Source: Lingula anatina | Taxonomy: Eukaryota > Brachiopoda > Lingulata > Lingulida > Lingulidae | Reading direction: 5' to 3' | Length of the DNA stretch: 50,994 bases | Assembly: GCF_001039355.2 (NCBI RefSeq) | Contig: NW_019773769.1 | Coordinates: 1 to 50,994 of the forward strand | Part shown: piece by piece, positions 32,901 to 45,600 of the stretch | How positions within the stretch are numbered: the first letter of the stretch is position 1 | How the letters are laid out: each line of letters opens with the position of its first letter | Notes under the pieces: generated by a model | Databases searched by the model: none | What the model was told of the DNA's origin: nothing | What the model saw: only the letters and a program-made list of their open reading frames with translations | Position numbers and translations under genes: made by a program

Positions 32901-35618
32901 TTCCATCATTTGTTATTAGACAAAAAAGACGCTGTAGCTTGCAGATAATTTGTTATTAGACAAAAAGGATGCTACAGCTTGCAGATTGATGACGTGGTTG
33001 GACCATGTTATTTTATGTAATACATATTTGCATAACTTTAATTTGAATGTATACTGTGAAGACAAAATATGATCATTTGCTGCTACCATGACTCTCTCTG
33101 TCTCTCTCTGGGTTAACGAATTGTTTGTTGGAATGGAAATCATATGCTCAAAGAGCAACTTATCTAATATATCCGTCAAAAACTAATATGGTGTTAAAAT
33201 ATTCAAATTATATTCAGTTTTTATATATATGAAATTGAAGTCAATAAAGTTTGTCAAATAAATACGTTATTGGAATGTTCGGGTCTAAGGGTGCATTCAC
33301 ATGAAAAATCTATTTTCTAAAAAACTAAAAATCTATTTGCGGTATCTTGTGATCACGGTCTGTGCCCTGAATACCCCGCGGCGTAATTACTGGCAGCGCC
33401 GAGAATTAATTACAGTTTTGGAAGTAACTGGCTCGCGCTGCCCGTAATTACGCCGTGGGGCATTCAGGACACAGAACGTGATCACAAGATACCGCAAATA
33501 GATTTTTAGGAAATAGATTTTTCATGTGAACGCAGCCTAACGCACCATTTCAGTGACAAATAGAATGCAATTACATTGCCAGAATATTCATACTGGTATG
33601 ATGGTATCACAGGGAACACAAGCTACCAGTAGGTCACTTCTCCAGCATGTAACACGTCAAACACACCGGCCATTATATGTTTTTCAGAATCAAATACAAA
33701 CTGACTGGCCTCTACGTTTATTTCACTGGCTCGGAGACCTGGGCCCCGTAACTCGAAAGCATCGCGCACTGCGATCGAGCGCAAGCGTCTCGATTCCATA
33801 ACTCGCCCATACTCGCCCCATATAATACATTGTAGCCTCCATGTGATATCGCTATTCGCAATACGCGATGCTTTTGATTTGCGGAGCCCTGGAGTCATGT
33901 AAGACAGCACGGACAATCCAGCTATCGATTCGACTGACGAAACTTAATCTGCTGACAATACAATATATATACCGGTAAATGTATATTATACATGAGATGA
34001 AGCACAAAAAATACATCAAAGAGATTACGATAGAAAGAGATATTGAAGCCAATTAAGACACATTTATTATATGTCTATAACACAATAAAACTGAGACTGA
34101 TTACACTTTAACTGGGAGATGAAGCAGAAAATAAACCGTATCAGTCCTTTTACAGTTAAAGCGTCCCATAAAAGTAAATTACAGTTCTGTCTTATGAATA
34201 AAATACATTAACAGATTCAATTTATAACAACTGAGACATATCAAAATATCTTTACCAAACAAAGACATAATTTCATTATAAATAGGATATTTCTGAAATG
34301 CAAATGGCCATGAAATCAACACTATGGCACTGGTACATCATTTTGAACAGCAAAATAAGTATTACGCCATTTATCCTACTGTAATTGTATTACAGTAAGT
34401 ATACAGTAGCCTTGGTACAAGTCAGTTTGGACAAGGTTGAGTTGTGTAAAATGAACATAAAAACTACATTTTTGTCAAACACGTAAGCTAAGTTTGGGAA
34501 GGGCTTTTATTCCTTCTCTTTTCTGCCATCATCTTCGTTAGAAGACCCAGAAGTTAAACTGCTTTATAAGGTTAACAACAGTGATGAATCTTTAAAACTG
34601 AAACTGTATAAAGGGGAAAATTACGCATTAGTGTATAGAACACAAATAAACTACCGCGGAAAGAAATAACACGCAATATCTGTGACATCTGTTAATATGG
34701 CCTAAATTGTTCAATATAGTTTTTTTCCGCGTTTCTTTTATATGAAAATACTTACTTAGATATCAGTACAAAAAAATCAAACACTTTTAGAGCAAAAATT
34801 CCCATCTTTGTTTTTTATTCACCACCCCATGCGCTTCTACGATTAAGCTCTGTCCCCGTTTATTCTTAATTTACTGGTTACTGCTTTGTAAATTGATGTA
34901 GGATAGTGAACGATTTGCGGCGTAACTCCATGGACACTGGTATGGTTGACGACAAAGGTGTAATTTACAATTTGTTACCAACGTTTGCTTTTGTGATTTT
35001 CCATCGAACAAAGGCATTATTTCACCTCTATACAGATTAAATCAAAACTAACCATTTCAAAAAGAATCTTTGGCAACATTTGAAGCGTAGTACTTATAGT
35101 AAACTGATAATTAATGATTAAATAAGCGTTAAACGGAGTTGATAGCTGTTCAGGTGAAGAAGACCTGCTTAAATTCGAAAACAATTTCCACCACAAAAAC
35201 GTTGCTGTTACGTCATCAGCTGGAATGAGCGGTATCTTTGATGTGACAGCTCTGTCTCGTAACAAGGCAAGGCTAGACAAGGTCCATGTCTGCATTATAC
35301 AAACGGATATGAAAACATATCCTCACGTATACACCCTCCTTAAAGGCAAAACCAATTCGTGGTAGCATATTGTCCCACCCTTGAAAGGATTCACATTTAA
35401 AATCAGAAAAACCTGCTAGACTATATAACGAACTAGGACATTTAACATAGCCTAACCTCCAACTGATTTTCTAATAACTTATATAATTATCCTGAATACG
35501 AATGGGTTAAACTTACCAATGGATTTTCAACCAAAAATCCAACTTTTTCCGAAACACGGAAGTCTTCCAAGCGTTCCCACCACTCCTCCACACTGTCAAT
35601 TTTCAAGACAAATTCCAT
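26974..35618 (-). CDS. IDO-family heme dioxygenase, copy C (13 exons)
   Basis: Exons: 35517-35618, 32017-32112, 31445-31567, 30859-30980, 30402-30501, 29673-29790, 29471-29522, 29006-29075, 28731-28806, 28402-28500, 27915-28011, 27393-27469, 26974-27155. The coding length is 1314 nt, giving 437 residues with consistent phases and GT-AG sites. It is the cleanest copy and anchors the other two. Landmarks by residue: Tyr132 and Cys135, Phe165/Phe166 with Thr169 where human IDO1 has Ser167, Phe228 and Arg233 in TFYHKLRPF, then GASAAQSS, then Glu287 at the proximal-ligand position. The last exon stops at a TAA where copy A has CAA, removing the final eight to ten residues of the tail seen in A and B. 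Intron 10 holds a retrotransposon tail and intron 1 a foldback element. Confidence 0.88.
28085..28380 (+). mobile_element. RTE-like retrotransposon 3' tail in intron 10, copy C
   Basis: The plus-strand frame reads WIRHVTRMEKTAIPTEAL, a basic stretch DTEEDRRRRCVEKKMKQQ, GWTWGQLEG and later LASSGGYLMCHI. This order (W..HV.RM, basic, G.TW, then a W-R-V-type end) is that of the C-terminus of RTE/CR1-type proteins. The fragment is truncated at the left and antisense to the gene. Copy A has the same fragment, split by MITEs; copy B's intron 10 (18745-19246) lacks it. Confidence 0.68.
29620..29646. repeat. GA microsatellite beside exon 6 donor, copy C
   Basis: Interrupted GA units about 26 bp from the exon 6 donor, orthologous to the tracts in copies A and B. 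Confidence 0.9.
31075..31256. mobile_element. ~180-bp inverted-repeat element in intron 3 of copy C
   Basis: Left GGGTCAAATATGGCGGACC and right GGTCCGCCATATTTGGTCC form a long inverted repeat. It replaces the place where copies A and B have the TAATA microsatellite. A related left arm (GGATCAAATATGGCGCC) occurs alone at 1397-1413 and 16911-16927 in block S1. Target duplication not resolved. Confidence 0.6.
32182..32207. repeat. Poly-A tract in intron 1 of copy C
   Basis: About 24 A. The surrounding 32113-33288 segment has no recognised gene; a short duplicated phrase (TTGTTATTAGACAAAAA) occurs twice at 32910-32970. Confidence 0.85.
33289..33537. mobile_element. 249-bp foldback PIF/Harbinger MITE
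   Basis: Near-perfect palindrome: GGGTGCATTCACATG to CATGTGAACGCAGCC, flanked by TAA (33286-33288 and 33538-33540). The arms are the same terminal sequence as at 4684-5192 with the coding core removed. It lies in intron 1 of copy C. The rest of that intron, 33541-35516, shows no gene. Confidence 0.88.
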
Positions 35619-36689
35619 GCTTGATTCGATCTTTTGAACGTGCTGCTGGCAGTAAAATACTGGAACCAGTTATCATCTGTATGTATATATATATATAACA
35701 TCGTGTAGCTCTGAACCCACACGTACAGTCACGTAATAAAAACAAGACCCGCACGGCAGTATTGATGGCGTCATATGGGTGGGTTGCCCGGCCATCTTTG
35801 TCACAATTTGAAAACACGAGAAACGGCTCTCTTTAAAGGATAGGGCGCTGAAATTAAAGTCTAGTGTCTAATTTCTACTTTCATTTTTAATTAAGAGGAC
35901 TTAAGGGTCCTGGTGTCTCGCCTTGTTGCACAGGCCCCGCATTTTTTTTCTTTTTTGCTAACTCAAACCAAAACGTCATAATACGAACCGTACTGCCACG
36001 ACCTTTTTGCAACACCGCTCAGTCTCTTGCAGGCTTTAAAACCACAATGTTTAATTCACAAAACGTTCCATACACTGAAACAGCGACGCTGCTACCTTCG
36101 ATGTTCACTAGGCGTTATCCGTTAGTGCTGGAGGGTCCACACATGTTAATTTAAATGGGACTCCTTCTGCACGAGTTTATGCAATTATCTTGAGCAAAAA
36201 TGTTCATTAGCTAGATAGTTGGATCATATATGGTGATTGTAAAACACAAGCTGAAATACTTTTAACAACAACTACCCACATCCGTCTGATGAAGGCTTAC
36301 TTATTAACTTGTGTTTTATATTTTCATATACAAAATCACCTTGCTATGAATATATTTTCATCACATTTGATAAAATACTTAAATTGCAAAAAGAGGTGTT
36401 ACACGTTTTTATTCTTAAATATTCCAAATAAAATGCTGTACATGTCGTTGTCGGTTTAAAGTCTATATCTAAGTCCATCACTTCCAGTGTTTTTAACGGC
36501 ACTGCATTACTCATGTGTCAAAAACCTTCCCTATACTGTAAGGCATTCCTCTAGGTATCAAGGTTAAATTGTCTCCTTAGGCAAATATAACACAGTTGAG
36601 GCATGCCAAGAGTTCTAATGAGAATCAGCAATGAAATTTGATTGATCTGCAAGGAACCAGCCCAGGAAAGATCACACAACTAATCTTCA
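35619..36689. other. Spacer between FIRRM 3' end and IDO copy C promoter
   Basis: Both neighbours are on the minus strand, so this holds the FIRRM 3' UTR and the copy C promoter. A possible FIRRM polyadenylation hexamer (AATAAA on the minus strand) is at 36408-36413. No other gene is seen. Confidence 0.5.
35766..35773. promoter_or_regulatory. Degenerate CRE upstream of copy C exon 1
   Basis: TGGCGTCA, one change from the palindrome in copy A and at the same 148-bp distance from the start codon. Confidence 0.4.
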
Positions 36690-39600
36690 TCACAACATTG
36701 TCCCAATCTGTGAATGCAGTTCTTTTAATTCTTCCACCACCCAGTGTGGAAGTCCTGAGATGGACTGGACATGTAACAGGTCTTGAGTTTCTGTTCTCAT
36801 GTTTGACAATATCTTCTTACATCTCTCTTCCGTCTGAAACTGCAACATATACTGATATATTACTTTGTCTAAACAATTAAAGTTTCAAAATTCTTTTCCT
36901 CCTGTAACATATACATATATGTGAAATTGTCTAGAAGCACATAAGTTTCAGCTTTCTTTTCCTCCTACCTAGATTAAGTTATTGTTATTTCAAAAGCCAA
37001 ATCTATAACTCTGTTTTTATAAACAAGGAGGCCTTCTATTTGATAAAGTAAGGTGACTTTCATTGTTTTTTAATATACAAGCAAACACCATATAGATCTT
37101 TACTGTGTATTTAAATACCAAGAACTGATTTGTTTACCTGGTTTTGCCCATCAGAATCTTGCCTCAATCTTTTTGCTGCTGGCTAAAATGGAAACAAAAG
37201 AACCATTACTATCACCATTAGAATAAAATTTAAAAATAATTCCACAATTTTCACAATAAGAATATTAATAACCAGGATGTTCCAAAATAAGACCTAAAAC
37301 CCAAATCTTTTTTTCCTTCCTGACAATCAAAGATTAGCCTCTGCAAGAAACCCGTTTTATTGACCAGTATAGTTCATCTTTCTTTCTCCGACACAGAGAC
37401 CATTAAAAGCATCTTCATCTTTACCAATCCTGCATCTTCTCTATGTGGAAGCAGTCTGGTCCTACATTATACTACATGTCTACTTGATTTATCATTAGTT
37501 TCACCTTTCAGGGTCCTACTACAGATAAAGTTGGATTTTTGGTGGCCTTAGCCTACAAATATGAAGACATTGTCTTAGACCCCATTCCCACAGATTTTAG
37601 ATCGATCTATCCCTGTGGGAGTCTCACTAGATTCCTGTCAGTTTAGACGGCTTAAGCGTCTGTCCTGCCTACTAACAGCTGTAAGGGGGTAATTAACTAC
37701 CGTTCGCGCTCGCCTGACATCAATTTAGCGTGAACCCCCAGGGAGTTAGGTAGATCTAGATGGATCGATCTAAATCTATGGGAATGCACTCTTATACTGC
37801 TCACTACTACCTCATGGTCTGACTCCAGATTATCTTTCATATTTCTTTCCTCGGGGTTACGACATGTCTGTGTAGAGGGTGGCGCCTTTAGAATGTTATC
37901 CACTTTATGCAGGTACTCCACTTCACTATATGGTAAGGCAAGCGACCATGGCACCTAGAACATGATAGTGAAATCATTACATCAGGAATGCTGAAAGAAA
38001 AGACAAAAATGAGTTCATCACACTTGCAGATCCCTTGTGAAACACAACTTCAGTGCATTAATTACCAAACATGGTGGAAGTCCATTTTCAAAGTCATATA
38101 TGATACTTAAAACTTGGCTAAAGCAGATTCTCTGACTAAAGTCATTTAGCGACCTAAGTCCCAAGCACATACCTTGTTAAGGTAGCTGACTACCTCCCCC
38201 TGTATCTTCTCATTCTGTTGAAGACTCTCAGGGACTATAGACTCGTGAGAGGTTTCTTCAGCAAACTTTGAAAATGCTTCCAATGATTTTTGCTTCACCA
38301 AAGGGTTCTGGCTCTGTAGAAGATGACCAAATAACTTGGGGAGGAGGGCCAGAAGCTGAGGTTGCTGAAAATAATTCAGAATCTGAAACTAAGACAACTT
38401 AATGTAGTTTTTTTTCTGTTTGAAAATTATAACACAACTTTAAAAATGCTCTCAAAGATTGTAGGGTTGGGTTCTGCTAGGAACTGCACTTTTTGAGATT
38501 TATAAACTGTGTCAACAAAACTGTTAACAGTGTTTCATTGAAAAATAAATACCTCAGAAGATGCAGGGAATGTCTTCTTTCCCAGATTCCTGGTAAAATC
38601 TGCCACTTCACACAGTATGTCACTCGTAGGACTGATTTTTATAAGGTGAAGCAAGCACTGCACAACCTGTCAAAGAGAAATGACAAGAAAATATTAATAT
38701 CTGAAAACATCCATGATTTTTTAATATACTTGAGCCAAAAAAGACTTCAGTCCATTTCTTTAAAAAAATCTATGACATGCCAAACTCAGGCATATCTTCT
38801 TTGGCTTAAAAATCTAACAAAGCTTCAAAATGTGTGATTATAATTACTTGGTTTTAAACTTAAAATTCAGATCTATTCTTAATCATCAAAATCATCAAGT
38901 TAACATACACACACCTTTAAGACCTCTGCATTGTTCAGCCCACTGATTAATTGCCCTGTGACTCCTATAAGGTTGAGTACTGTTGATTGCACTACTGGGT
39001 ACCTTGAAACTTCCTGCAAGGGTATACTGGACCATAGGGTGCAGCACTGGTCTATCAAGACAGCCTGATGCTGAGCTGATACATATTTTTCTCTAATTTG
39101 TTGAGTGCTTAACAGGTTTCTTAGAAATGCAAGTGCTGCAAACTGAAAAAATAATATAATATAATTATGTATGAAATATAATGATTCAGACTAATTTTTG
39201 TCATTTTCATCAGTTTTCTACTTGGATTGTTTTCCATTGCAATCACAAAATATATAATAGAATTCCGTGCAAAAAAGCAAAATCCAGGTGAAATCTCTCT
39301 CTCTCTCTTTTATCTTGTGAGGCAACCTTATTTACCTCAATAAAAAAGTACATTCCCAATTCTTCAAAGCAATGGTTCAAAAATGAAATATCTATACATA
39401 CCAATTCCCTTGTTTTTCCTAGGGTCTTACTGCTACTGCTTTTCCAATCATTGATGACCTTTGTGCACTTGATGACCCCAAGATCAATGACCTGCTGCAG
39501 AAGTATAGATGGCAGTGCAGTCAATGGCAGGTGTGACCACAGGACCAAGTGGTTTACTGGAGGGAATGTTTGCAAAAATGCCTCCTGGAAAGTGTAGTGC

Positions 39601-42600
39601 AATACATATAATGTTATTCACATCAGAAACTCTGCATTAATTTTGGTCAAGTACTTAAAAAAGATTTTGTGCTTAAGCCTCTTAAATATCATATGTACAT
39701 ATGTAACAGAGAACTCCAAAATACATCAGTCTCTATCAGAAATTTACTTGCCTACGGGCCCTTGAAACCACCAAGATCTTACAGTGTACAGACCCAAAGC
39801 AGAAACATTGGCATTTTCTGAGATATAATTTTGGTTTTGTAGCCTCACGACAGGGGCTTTGGGGGCCACTCAAGACTGATTTCAGGCAAAAAAAAAAAAA
39901 AAAAAAAAACTTTTCGGTTTTAAACAAGCTCTGCTAATTGGACATATTTCTACAATTTTATAGGCTGGCTAAGATTTTTCGTGGCATCTAGCATGGGACC
40001 AGCATGTTGTCAGACTGATACATTATGCAGATTTCTTTTTTCAAATTAATTATTATTATTATTATTGAATATACGAGCCTTACCTGGTGTTCCTGTGCCT
40101 GGAACTTGACCAGTCTTGTGAACAGTGCCACCAGGTGGAGATACTGCACACTACAGTTCCACTGAGGGTCGTCTATTAACCTGGCCACCAGACAGATGTG
40201 GGCGTGGCATACCTCTGCTGTCCCATACCTGATAATGATGGAAATACCAATTAAAATACAAAGTGTAAAAGAAATACCTCTGAAACTTTGGGGCTGGCAA
40301 ATTTGTTCTAGTCACTGTAACACAAAAATTCAAGTCGGGCAATATTTGTAAAAGTTTAATAAAACCCAAAGAAAAAAAATCTATTCTAAGTATCTATTCT
40401 TCTATATTGTTCAAGATAAAATGATAATGATTTCTAAGTTGACAAGCTCAGTTATGCAGAATCTACTGCATTAAGAACTGTAAATATAACAGAGGACATT
40501 CAACAAAATAGCAGTATATAAATCACTCAATATCAAACCATTCTACTTACCTGGCTACAAAACACCAAACGTCTATGGCAAGTAAAGCACAATATAAGTT
40601 TCTGCCAAGAACATTCTCTAAAAGGCATTTTTCCTGAAAGCAGAAGCAAATCCTCGTGATTTTCTTTTTCAAACACAACATGTACTAAAAGTTTCTTACG
40701 GGCCAATCTAGAGTAGTGGAATGAAGATAGAGGGAGGAGGAGAGAGTGGGCAGGTTAAGGGTCCTTTTTAAAAAACAAAATCCCCCCCAAAAAGGGACAC
40801 ACATTACAGAAAAATATATTTTAGGTATATACATTCTCATTATTCACAGCAATACAAACAAGTCACCACAAACAACAATGTTTATAATACACAGTACTGT
40901 TTAAATATTTACAAAATTTCAGCAAACACCAAAGAAAATATCCATACCGCAGCATTTGTTTCTTCAAGATAAAAGAATTTGAGCTGTTAGGCCACAAGTT
41001 ATACACAGTGTAATGTATGCAGAACTTACCAACACAGTGAAATGTCTGGCGGGTAAGCTGCCCACAAAACCACACAGCCTGCTGCAGATATGCTCATAAA
41101 GACTCACTTCCCTGAATACAAAATAATCAATTTCTGATGAAAAGAAGTCCATTTTACATTAAAAAAATCCTAGTTGGCTTGGTATTAACAGGAGGTATTT
41201 TCATTTATTTAGCCAAAATAAAATAATATCTAATAGCATTTTGCACAAAAATTATGTAAGTGTTTGTTTTAGTCTTGATTTACCTTTGGGGCTTTCCATT
41301 GCACATAATCCCAGGTAACTTGACTGGTAATGACAGTTCTACAAAACCTTAACAAATCAAAATATTCTGGTCAACTCCATTATTCACAGTTCTCATCATC
41401 ACATTAACTGTAGCAGCCATACAAGTAATTAAAAAACAATCTCAATATTACAGTTTTGAAGGTGCTTCATAATGACTGGACAGTAGGCCCAGCATGTATA
41501 CAGAACTTTATAAAAAATGTAAGATACAGAGACAATAATATCCAAGCGACATAGGTGTTTACTGTTTTAAAAACATCTTACAAATAAGGGAGCTCAAGTT
41601 TAACATCTAACCTTATGTTTAAAATTAATCATTCAATCATACATCTCATTAAGCAAGAGCCAGAAAGACAGAAACAATCACGATACAGATCATAAACCAC
41701 AGATTCTTTTGTCCTCTGCCAACAACAAAGACCATAGAAGTCGCTGTGCAACCAAGACAAGATATTTCCAGGCTACAGTTTACTCCACTTACAGTTTGCT
41801 ACAGAGCTGAAGAGTCCACTTAGGATGTTTTCCCTAGGTTTATCCTGTGGGTAGAGCCTTGGTGATGTCCACTGGTCCTTTACACCATCTGAAATATTTG
41901 AAATCAAAAATATAAATTCAGCAAGACATGAAGATTAATATGCACATGTCAGCATTTTGATATGAATTCCATAAAACACGAATGATAATTTATTTTGACA
42001 GAAAAGTAAAAGAAAAGGGAATTCCCTCATTTCATAAATAAGGGAAACATTGAAAATTTTGCAGTAATTAAATGTCTTGTAGGCCCTCAGCTAAAATGAT
42101 TAAATACTCAGTGACTACTTGAAAAGAAAATAACCATCCCAGTGCAATTTAATAACGTCATCTTTCAATGAGACCTTGGTCAACACTGTGGTAGTGTAGC
42201 ACTAACCTGTACATCTAGGAAGTAGTCCCATTACTCTGACCTGCAGCAAACACTTCGACAGACACATTTCTTTATCAAAACCTGGAAAAATTGGCAGATT
42301 GCAAATATTTCAAGCCTTGAAACTGCTTGTGCATATTGACAAAATATAAAATGACATGAATTTTAATTTTTTACACATTAATTGCAGTATTTGTAGGCAT
42401 TTTTATGTTCCATTTCAAGAAAACATTTTTATGTCCATACAACAACCATCTTTACTTTTACCGCCATGTTGAAATCTGTGCATAGCATAAAGCTTTCTTC
42501 ATCACTTACCCTCAGTATCCATTAGGCACTCAATGAACTCTCTGTTACCAAGGAGATGTGTTAACATTGGCTCTGTTGCTATAGTAACTTGTCTCTCTAT

Positions 42601-45600
42601 GTCTTCTGTGTATTGTTTAGGTATGCTGGGTGCAGAAAGTGATGGGGGCATGTGCCTGGTAGGATATAAATAAATAAATAAATAAATAAATTTCTGAGCT
42701 GAAAAAAGTTTATCCAAATATCGGGGGATTTTAAATGTTAAAATTTTGAATTATACCGTACTGAGTATCCACATCCAAACAAACCTGTGTAGCTCCTGTA
42801 ACAGCTGATACAGCTCTCTGACACAGTTGCCAAGGTAACCCTCAAATTCCTTCACCAGCGTCACTAGAACTTTCATCTGGAAACCAGCGACCTTGACAGA
42901 CTTGGAGAATGCTTTGGGGTCCCCGCAGCTGATTTTCTGATGTATAAATAAATACTTTTGTAGGTACATAAAAAGACTGGCACTCTTAGTATATTAATTG
43001 CAATGTGGTTACTGACAGAAAACTAGCTTAAACCATGTAATTACATACATACTAAAGGCCCCAGTTATAGCACAAATTTCTGGTTCCATAAATGTGATAA
43101 AATTTTTTTTAATGATTTCAATAGAAGACAGGCTGTTTAAAAAAATATAACATTAATAAAAGCTGTATTTTTATATAACATTTCTGAAGGCTTTCTTCAT
43201 TTTGAAGGCTGTATTTTAAAACATTTAAAAAGATGGTACTTCCACTAACATTTCCCTCCTTATCAGTCTGTGGTGCAAGTTGAAACAAGTGCCTGAACAA
43301 AGTGAGCACCTCCAGACAGAGTGACGTCACCAGCACAGACACATCTAGTCTGTTTCTTAGAGAATCTTTGTGCTGACATGCTAGTCTGAAAAAAAAAAAA
43401 AAAAATAAATAAATAAAATAAATAAATAAATAAAAATATTAACCGTTTTATTTCCATGTTCTTCACTATGGGTAATACTGTGCTAGTTTATGATTTTTAT
43501 TCATCTTTCAACTTGGTTTATAAATAATAATAATGCAGTGATTGCGAAAGAGATTGAAAACTTACCAGACATGTGGGCTGGAGCAAATTAAATTTTGTCA
43601 GCCCACACCTTTTTTTACCGGCCCACAACAAAATAATCAAGCTGTATATTTTCACTTCATTTTTGATGAATATTATTGTCTGGCATTTTAAATCGTTGCT
43701 TTTTAATTTTCAGGCCAGATGTAATAGGATGTTTAAAGGTTTAAGTTTAAACGTCTTTCATTTTGGTTGCTTTCTGGCATTTAAGTTTTATCCTTTTTAC
43801 ATCTGGGTTGCCTATCTTAATTTCTAATCTTTTAACACAAGATCATGTATCCTTTGTAAATTTTATTCCAATTTTTGACTTAAATTAAAACATAAGTCAT
43901 AGTGAAGTGGAGCTTCCAACTTTTGTAACGTTTTTTAGATTTTCACTCTTGGAAAAATGCTTGTCTGTTAGCAGGGATTGTCCTGGGTCAAAATCTGGTC
44001 GGGCCATTTTGGCCCACTTGGTCAAAAAAAGNTGAAAAAAAAAAAAAAAAATAAATAAATAAAATAAATAAATAAATAAAAATATTAACCGTTTTATTTC
44101 CATGTTCTTCACTATGGGTAATACTGTGCTAGTTTATGATTTTTATTCATCTTTCAACTTGGTTTATAAATAATAATAATGTACAGGGACTTTCTGCTGA
44201 CATAGTAGTTTGGAAATAAAACAGAGAAAGCTACATGGATTAAAATGATTGGTTTGTGATGTCATTAATTTCTTCAACACTCACTTTGACACTGCCTTCC
44301 ACGTGGTGATGGTGATCTTGACGTCCAGGGTGTTTACAATAGCACATAATTCATGCAGATTGAGGAGAGCTGGAAAGTAGAATAAACCAATCATTTAGTC
44401 TGTACATAGTTAATATGGCCATTCTCAACTCCAGTATCAGGTGGATAGAAATGCACATGCTGATCAAGTGGAGGAAACTGAAATATTGAACAGTTCAAAT
44501 AGAAATAGAAATGAAAAACGTTGTAATTGCCTTTCAAAGCAAATCTAAGTTGAAAAATTAAAAAATTTAAGCTAAGCTGCCTCTCACAAAATATCTATAA
44601 GGTCACTTCTCTCATTTTACTGACCTTTAACTAGGCCCCTACAGCAAGCTCTGATCGTCTTACCAATAACTTTACTCTCTCTGGTGACAGCAGTCCATGA
44701 AAAAATGTCTACTACATTTATGAGGAACCAATCATTCATAAAACACCCCTAGACAAATAAGGCAAAGTCCACCTCACAGAGTTAGCTATACCCTTTTCTG
44801 TCTAGGATCAGCCCACAACTATTGGGCTTTGTACAAAACCAACCTGATGTCTAACCTTACCAGCACAGAAATGCTCAATGTCTTCATCACTTGAGGTGGA
44901 CCCCAGCACCACCTTATCAAGTAGGGATATGAAGCTCTGAAACGATATCCAATTTAAAGTTGGGACTTTATCTTGACTGAAACTTCACCCCACCCATCAC
45001 CCAGTGTAAAAATAAATTTTCAGTTTTGTTAAAGACCTACAGGCAAATTTTAATTTAAAAAAACTATACTAAAAGCTCTCCTCTATTTAACATTTTGATA
45101 AAAAATAATAAAATAAGAAAGCATGTACCACATCCATATTTTCATGGTGACAAATATAATATCCATTACAAAAAGGCTGTGTAAATGTGGCAAAAAAAGG
45201 TAAGCTCTATACTTGGCTGCACATACCATCTGCAAGCTGTGTGTCTTCTTAAATATGGCAGACAAACCCTCTGACAGCATCCCCAGCAGGTCTCCATACA
45301 CTGATGAACTGGTCTGAAGAAAATGATGTTTTATTTCTTTCCAAAATCAAAATTTTTTAAACTGCTAGCGACGTGGATTTTAGAAATGAGATATGTCACT
45401 GTGATCTTCTAGTTTTATAGTCCTGTTATCTATTCGACTAATTGTATGCAGAAATCTACTTTCCAATATACATTTATGTCTATGCTAAAATTTATATAAA
45501 CACAGATGAAGTTTCATTTCTACATTAAGAAGTAGTTCCATCAAACTATGGAAATTGTCTTCAAAACAGCAGCATACACTCATGTAATTGATAAGCTGTC

